Positions 57,745 to 64,000 of a DNA stretch of 64,000 nucleotides are shown in pieces. Both the position numbers and the translations under genes were made by a program. The stretch's first letter is position 1, and every line of letters starts with the position of its first letter. Origin of the DNA: Azadirachta indica (taxonomy: Eukaryota; Streptophyta; Magnoliopsida; Sapindales; Meliaceae); NCBI GenBank assembly GCA_022749755.1, contig CM040443.1, positions 18,645,228-18,709,227 on the forward strand, in the 5' to 3' direction. The notes under the pieces are model-generated. The model worked only from the letters and a program-made list of their open reading frames with translations, was not told the DNA's origin and did no database searches.

Positions 57745-59391
57745 GTGATGTTAAAGAGTTGATAAAGTTAACGCGGGCTTGACGGGGAACCAGCCTAGAA
57801 AGTTAAAAGCAGAGATGGCGGTCTTCTACGCAGATGAAAATGGAGACCACTGGCCGTGACCCTAACCAATAAGTTAGAAAGTGCCTTTGACTCGTACGTC
57901 CTTATAAAAGCATTGAATTTGAAACCCACTCTCAATGTGAAAAAGGGAAAAACAAAATATTGAAGCCAAAATGTCTATGAAAGTTGCCAAAAGAAGAAAG
58001 ACTTGTGATGTTTCAATTATTAATTAAGAAAATAAAAAATTTATACAAACTATTTGTATGATTAATACATAATTAGAGATGCCAACATATCGAAACGACA
58101 TTGCACGACGCAAATTCGACCAAAAAAAATAATAATTAATATATATATATATATATATATTATTGAACCAATGTGGAGCCTCAATTTTAATTGTAAATTG
58201 ATATTATTTTAATTAATTAAATCATTTTAATAGAGGTAGCTTTCTTTCCGCATAACAAGAAGCTGGAGTAAGTCAGAAATCAGAAGTCAATAAATTAAAC
58301 AAGGTAGCTTCCAGTTAACTAATTAATAGAAAATTCCAATTTTCCGGGATTTTGAAACTTTCCTTAGCTTTCCCATTATTTATAAGACTTTAAATTCTCA
58401 AAGTCGGACATTAAAATACTCGGAACCTTCAAGTCAGTCAGTCTCCAACTCGAACCACAATTTCTTATTCCAAATTTCTTAGTTATTAAGTTGTTTAAAT
58501 TCTAAATATGATGAGACATATTTTTACTTGTTTTTATATATAAGATTGTGTCCAAATTTCCTAGGTTATTATTTTATAATTTTATTTTACAACTTTTGCT
58601 TTGTTCTTTTTAGAATATAATTTTAAAACCATGTATATTATAATAATTACAAAATTAATGAATCTTGAAACTTGGAATTGAAAACTAAATTTTAGAAAAA
58701 AAATTACTTGTAAAAATTTACTAACATAAAATTTGCTTGAAAAAATTATAGTGAAACGAACTCTAAATATTAAAGATAAATCGGTAATATTTCAGTACAA
58801 AGTTATAAACAATCCTTCAAACACCGACTAAATATATACTAATTTATTAAAATTTACGGGTGAAGTTTGCTTGACTTAGGGCTATTAGTTCTTTTGTTCT
58901 TAATATTTAATTGGTTAGATTTATCTATTTTAATTGATTAAATTTAATTTAACGATAATTTTAAGAATTTTTTTTATTAAGTAAAAAATTAAATTTTTTA
59001 TTTTTTTGTTAAATATGAAAAATTTAAATAAAAAAACTTTTCATATTAAGACATTCAAATCAATTTAGATTTCGGACTAACTCAAAATATGTTTAATTTA
59101 ATTAAATACTATATATAATTGCCAAATTATCAATTTTAAATGCTATTTTTTTTTTTTACCTTAAATATTAACCATTAAATTACATGAACGTAATGAGTAA
59201 AAATTTGTATCTTAATCTAACTTAAAAAAATTGAAGAGAATCACACATAATTAAATTTTGTAGAGCATGTATAAGTAGCCATTGGGAAGAGTTTGTAATG
59301 TCACATACGAGGGTACGGTTAATGCTTGATTTAGGTCACAAATTTTAGGACAAAATCAAAACGACGAAGCTTTAAAACACCAATCGTCTGC
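57745..59391. other. Intergenic DNA, no gene seen
   Basis: Phytocyanin promoter side first, then AT-rich DNA with a (TA)n run at about 58139-58160. No coding frame. Confidence 0.4.
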
Positions 59392-59554
59392 TTGAACTTC
59401 GTGGTTTGGTGTCTACTTTGTATGTGGTACCATTCCCACTTGGTCTCGGGTTCAAGAGGACTGGTAGCTGATTGCGTACCATATATACATATATATATAT
59501 ATGTATGATTACACCTTAAATGAGGTATTCTCAAATAAATACCTCCTTTTTATA
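59392..59554 (+). mobile_element. SINE-like element S11 (diverged)
   Basis: Head 'cttcgtggtttggtgtctac', B-box GGGTTCAAGAGGACTGGTAG (59447), (TA)n in the body, and 3' end GAGGTATTCTCAAATAAATACCTCC with T run. The minus-strand frame 59331-59534 overlaps it and is not a gene. Confidence 0.6.
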
Positions 59555-60276
59555 CAAAAATTTATTTTCTTTTTTCATTCCTCTATATATGAAATGAAGC
59601 ATTGGAAATACATCACCCAGTTAAAATTTGTTCCATATGTATGCATTGATCGAAAGATTAACAATTAAATGTTTTTGAACTATAAAAATTGAGTTAATAG
59701 GTCAGGATAGCTATGTGGGCTTAGCCATAGCAAGCAATAGACCTCTGAAGAGTTTGAATTTAGGCCTCATCAATAGTTTAGAAAATCAACGTTGAGACTT
59801 TTGCTTGGCCTATATATTTGCTTTTCCCTGACTTGATTGATTGACTGTAATTTTGATAGTTGTAGCACTGTTTTTTTTTTCTGTCAGTTCATTTAGAGAC
59901 AGGTGAATAAAAAGGCAAAGCAACCAGCAGTATATCTGGCCATTAAAGCTGAAGCTTAAGGCTAGCTAATTTAGATATCAAAATCAGAGCTACCAACTTC
60001 TTCTACACTGGAATTAATTTTGCATTAATTCAAAACTTACAGCAAATTAAAAAAAAAAAAAAAAAAAGGAAACAAAGAATATTAACTCTACATTAAAGAC
60101 TCTGGCAACAACCCCTTTCACTTTTTCTTCTTGTTTGATCGATCTACAGCAGCAAGTACTCCTTCTACTACTACTACGACTTCAGTCTTTCTCAGTTTTA
60201 GCTTGGTTTTTAGCAAAAACCCTAGAAAAAATATGGAATCCAGAAGTGAAAGAGAAGCCATACTTAGGTCTTGCTT
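59555..60276. other. Intergenic DNA 3' of AHP6
   Basis: Holds the 3' UTR of the minus-strand AHP6 gene in its right part. The plus-strand frame 60131-60346 overlaps the last AHP6 exon in antisense and is not supported. Confidence 0.45.
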
Positions 60277-61218
60277 TTACATGTGCATTGGATATCTAAC
60301 TCCAGCTGCCAGTACTCTCTGTTGCTCTATCTGTATCATCAAATAAAGTAAATACGATTATTAATTATTTCAATTAAATACATTACTGGTTATAGTACTA
60401 TATACCCACGAGACATTTAAAATGAATAAATAAATACCTGAAAAAGTTCATGCAATTTGTTGTTGAGGTAGCAGTACTCATGTTCTAGCAGCTCTAAAGC
60501 TCTCAAGCACCTGAAATAATAAATTAATTAACCTTGTAATTAGCAACAAACAGTTTTGACAATTATCCATTAAAGCCGATTTAAAAATATGCTATATTCC
60601 TTCTCTTTCTGCGTGTTTGTGTTGTGTGAAAGCTCCGGAAAAGAGAAGGGAAAGTGAAAGGGAAAAGAATACCCAGCACGGTTGTTCTGTTCAGAAGCAG
60701 CTCGAAAGGCAACGCATACATTTCTCACTCTTTTGGCTCCTATGCTCGAGCTGCTTCCCATCATCTGATTCAAATGGATTCCCAATTTCTTGTAGTCTGA
60801 AAACTCTCTATCCATCCTGTCGTCCCATTACGATATTAGAACTCAAATGAGAGAAACAGAAAGAGAAAGAGAAGCTGAAGAAGAAGAAGAAGAAGAAGAA
60901 GAAGAAGATTACAGAAGTGATCTGAGATTCCTCAGAAGCTTTTCTGATTCATGGAAGTAGATGCTGACAACTTCAAAAACGAAGTTAGGAGAGCTCTCAT
61001 CTTGAAGCTGCTGGAGTTGCAAGAATTGCTCATCCAGTACTCCCTAAATTGTTATCAAACCCACAATTAATTCTCACTATAATCACTAAAAAGTTAAAGA
61101 ACAGAGAAAACAAAGAAAACAAAAGTTAAACAAGATGAAGATGATGAACCTGATGGAAGAGTAATGCGAGCAAACGGTTCATATCGGCTCGTAACCGATC
61201 GGCATCCAACCCAAGCAT
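60277..61218 (-). CDS. AHP6: Pseudo-histidine phosphotransfer protein AHP6-like (five exons)
   Basis: Exons 61218-61150, 61043-60913, 60816-60673, 60510-60438 and 60330-60277 all have GT-AG borders and join in phase to give 156 residues (the Arabidopsis protein is about 154). It is an HPt four-helix bundle protein, cytosolic and nuclear. True AHPs pass phosphate from cytokinin receptors to response regulators through a His. Here the motif reads HLNQMMGSSSSIGA, with Asn83 at the phospho-accepting His position, as in AHP6, which cannot be phosphorylated and damps cytokinin signalling. The N-terminus MLGLDADRL and the C-terminus LAAGVRYPMHM also match AHP6. The frames 60570-60815 and 60617-60850 are pieces and shadows of exon 3. 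A GAA microsatellite lies in intron 2. No defect is seen. Confidence 0.93.
60881..60908. repeat. (GAA)n microsatellite in intron 2 of AHP6
   Basis: About nine GAA units on the plus strand. On the transcribed minus strand this is a TTC-rich tract just after the donor site of exon 2. Confidence 0.9.
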
Positions 61219-64000
61219 CCACAAAGGAAGACCCGTTTTGACGAATTATCGATCACTTGGTAAAAAATCAGAGAAGTTTGTATAGCTTTTAGCTTAGTTT
61301 GAGGGTTTAGGGTTTTGCGCGTTGGTTTCTAGCGGGAGAACAGCCTTCACTAACTACTATTTAAAGGATGCCGGTTGCTTTGGACTCACTGACACATTTA
61401 ATAATCAAAACAAACAAAATTAATTAATTGTTTATTAAATTTAAAATTAAAATATAAAATTAAAACACTTTCTTGCTTTGTCTTGGCGCGTATAAACACA
61501 TGCAAAGCAATGGTTGTGAGTTCTTGTCTATCAGTCTATGTACTAAAAAGGCCATTAGATTTTAAGAATAATAATGTTATTTTTTTTTAAATTTTCTTAA
61601 TTGTAAGATATAATAATCAATGGTTGATTATTAAGTTTGTTAAGTAAACCATTTGAATGATATTTGAGACTTACTTTAAATTAAAATATAAGAATTTAAC
61701 TTACAATTGTTTTATTTATTAATATCAACAAATAAAATTTTTATTTTTTAATTTTTTAAATTTGTACAATACATTTATAAGTTTAGGAAAATATAAATTG
61801 AGATAGTGTTGCTTTCAACTCACAATTATTATGAGTGGTCGAAAATTTGATAAACCAAGTTGAATTGACCGGTTTGGTCTGGTTTTAAATAGGTTTAGCT
61901 TTAAAATTTTAAAAAAAAATTGTTTCAAATTTTTTAGACAAACAAAATTGAAAATCAAACTAAGATTATATTATATAAAATAGTGATATTTATAACTATT
62001 TAAAATATTTAAATTAAAAGTTTAATCTTTTTAATTTAGACTTAAATTAAAAAGTAAAAAATCAAAACAAATCAATTTAGTTTTGATTTGATTTTATATT
62101 GTATACATTTTTTGAAAAACTAAATCATTCAATTTGATTTTCAATTGTTATAATGGAATCAAAATTTATGCACCTTTAATAACTATAGTCAAATAAAATT
62201 ATTAAATGTAAAACAAATGGAGATGAATATTAAATATTAATTATTAAGTAATGATCACGAAGAAAATATAAAATTTTTTTAAGGAATAAATTTTAAATAA
62301 AATAAGATAATATAAGAAATAAAATTAAAAGCATTTACTAAATATTTTAACTCTCTACTATCAAAATTAAAATGAAACATTATAGTTACTAGCAAACCCT
62401 TAATATACCTTTAAAACTACCTTTGAAAGTAGTATTTTGATTTCACAATAATAAATCATTAATTTTCAGTCATTAAACCAGGGCTATTTTGGTAGTTGTA
62501 TAGTAAATGAAAATCAAGCGCGGAAGGGAGAGTGAGAGGGTGGTTCGAATGTAAAAATAGGGCGTGCGTAGTGGGCCCAAATCGAGGTGAATGTGGGGTA
62601 TCAACCAGACCAGCCCACAAACACAGTGAAGACTGAACAGTAAAAAGAAAGAATGGTAAGGGGGGTTTTAGTTCTGACCTACTGTCCCCGTAACCAGTCA
62701 CCTCGCGTGCAGTCTGCAGTGACAGACTAGTGCGGCGTTAAACCTTCACTCCCACCCCGACAACTGCCTGCAGCCGGTAACTTGTCAGTCACCTCACCAG
62801 TCACCACTAAATAAAAAAAAAAAACAAAAATAAATTGCACTAACAAATTTTTTAACCTTTTTTACTATTAAATTTCACTTTTGTCTTACATGCTGACAAA
62901 CAGTAACACCCTCTTGCTATACTATTATTTTTTTCAATTTTTTTTAATTTCACCCCACTTTTTTCTCTGACTTCCTCTGTCTTTTTTCTCGGGAAAATGA
63001 TAGGGTTCTAGTGAGTGACCCTGCATTGAAGTATGGGGCAAAAGAGGTGGAAGCGCCCGATAAACAAGGCTAACAGTGAGTGACAGGTGGTGGCGGTGAC
63101 AAGTTGGGAGGTGGAAGATGACACGTGGCGAAGTGGGTGTTGGATGATGGAATCATGATGTGGGATGTGAAAGAAAAGTGGAGTTTTTAGGGTGTGATCA
63201 TGATCATGATTCCTGATAATGTGATTTTCTTCAAAAGGGTTTGATGGGTATTTGGAATTTTGGAATGGTTAGTGTATCAAGCACAAAAAAATAGGTGTGT
63301 TCTTTTCACTTTTTGTATTATTAGATGATCATGATCAATTGATCATCATCATCATCATCAATTAGGGTTCATTTGGATTTTGATAATTAAGACATACTTT
63401 TTGATGGTATTAAGGTTGGTTGAAATATGATGTACAATTTATTATTGTTATTAACTTATTATTAATGAGTCAATCTTGTGATATATATTTATTTTCACTC
63501 AATTTTGGTTTGTTTTTGGTGCCAATAAAATGACAAACTTTAAAATGAATTTTTGTTTAATAAAATTTAAAATATTGTTTAATATTTTAATATATTTCCA
63601 CTTTCATTCAAACCTTGGAATCAAGAAATAAAGAAATTTCCAAGGAGCAATGACACATGCAACTCTCATCATCAAGTGCTCTATAAATTAATAAAGAAAT
63701 ATCAACCATGTGTTAAATTTCTTTTATAGATATAGAACTTGAATTATGTTATATATTTATTGAATTTGAATAAAGTTATGGTACTATATATAAAATTAAT
63801 TTCAATTAATTAATTAAATCCCGTACAAAAGCCTGCTCTCAACATACTCAACTATACATAGATGATGGGTGTAGGGTTTTTTTTTTAAAAATTAATTAAT
63901 TAATTAATTTATAGTCTCCAAAAGAAGGAATTGAAGCATGTTCATTTGTTTATACATTAATCCTCGACATCCTCAATTCTCTCTAAAGGCATGCTTTCTA
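61219..64000. other. AHP6 upstream region and intergenic DNA to the window end
   Basis: 61219-61340 is the likely AHP6 leader and core promoter. 61550-62420 is AT-rich without genes. 62520-62800 is GC-richer, and its minus-strand frame (62459-62701) shows no domain. 63190-63360 is rich in GATCATGATC-type palindromes and an (ATC)n run at 63342-63358. No coding gene is supported. Confidence 0.4.

Noticed and set aside
60131..60346. 71-residue plus-strand frame with Ser/Thr run
   Set aside because: It is antisense to the last exon and 3' UTR of AHP6.
62459..62701. 80-residue minus-strand frame in a GC-richer stretch
   Set aside because: No domain, no leader features and no homologous copy. It may be promoter or UTR of a gene outside the window.
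1..64000. CRISPR arrays, rRNA genes and bacterial-type operons
   Set aside because: No regularly spaced direct repeats, rRNA core sequences or clustered intronless genes are present. The window is plant nuclear DNA.

Overview
This is a window of nuclear DNA from a dicot plant. It is AT-rich, its genes are widely spaced and carry GT-AG introns, and its proteins are plant-specific: gibberellin 20-oxidase, wall-associated kinase, CC-NB-LRR, phytocyanin and AHP6. The style of the CC-NB-LRR and the overall gene set make me suspect a woody dicot such as Citrus, but this is an impression and was not tested. One 100-N assembly gap lies at 41309-41408.

Layout. (1) 1-9.4 kb is a decayed tandem segmental duplication in three units. 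It carries a family of small lysine-rich proteins of unknown function: one repeat-containing member (3144-3614), one frameshifted copy (near 5131) and one intact copy (8617-8898). A further unit near 0.8 kb has lost the gene. (2) 10.3-12.1 kb holds a Ty1-copia RNase H remnant between two related direct repeats. (3) 13107-13322 encodes a small Gly/Pro-rich protein behind a promoter region with G-boxes and a TGACGTCA site. (4) 15.4-17.2 kb is a non-autonomous hAT-like element. (5) 17547-18477 is an MGCC-type, probably membrane-anchored protein of the At1g65710-like kind, best modelled with a second exon. (6) 21406-22738 is a 1.33-kb fold-back element with a perfect 9-bp target duplication. (7) 25355-27876 is a complete three-exon gibberellin 20-oxidase. 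(8) 33.8-39.5 kb is a wall-associated kinase (WAK) cluster: a promoter relic, one almost complete gene with a one-base frameshift, and one kinase-only pseudogene facing it. (9) 45.3-59.6 kb is rich in a tRNA-like SINE family (11 copies, all on the + strand). It surrounds a large CC-NB-LRR gene (46401-50713, minus) split by a frameshift, and a two-exon phytocyanin (56882-57621, minus). Seven of the SINEs are arranged as a repeated a-b-c, a-b-c, a series, so they spread partly by segmental duplication. (10) 60277-61218 (minus) is a five-exon AHP6 orthologue, a pseudo-phosphotransfer protein with Asn at the phospho-His position.

How the genes relate. Two genes bear on hormone control: GA20ox for gibberellin synthesis and AHP6 for damping of cytokinin signalling. 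The WAK and NB-LRR loci are immune-receptor type, and all three such gene bodies here are broken (two by single small frameshifts). This fits birth-and-death evolution, although sequencing error is possible for the one-base breaks. I saw no operon-like coupling between the genes. The most novel material is the small-protein family, the SINE family with its nested duplication, and the fold-back elements.
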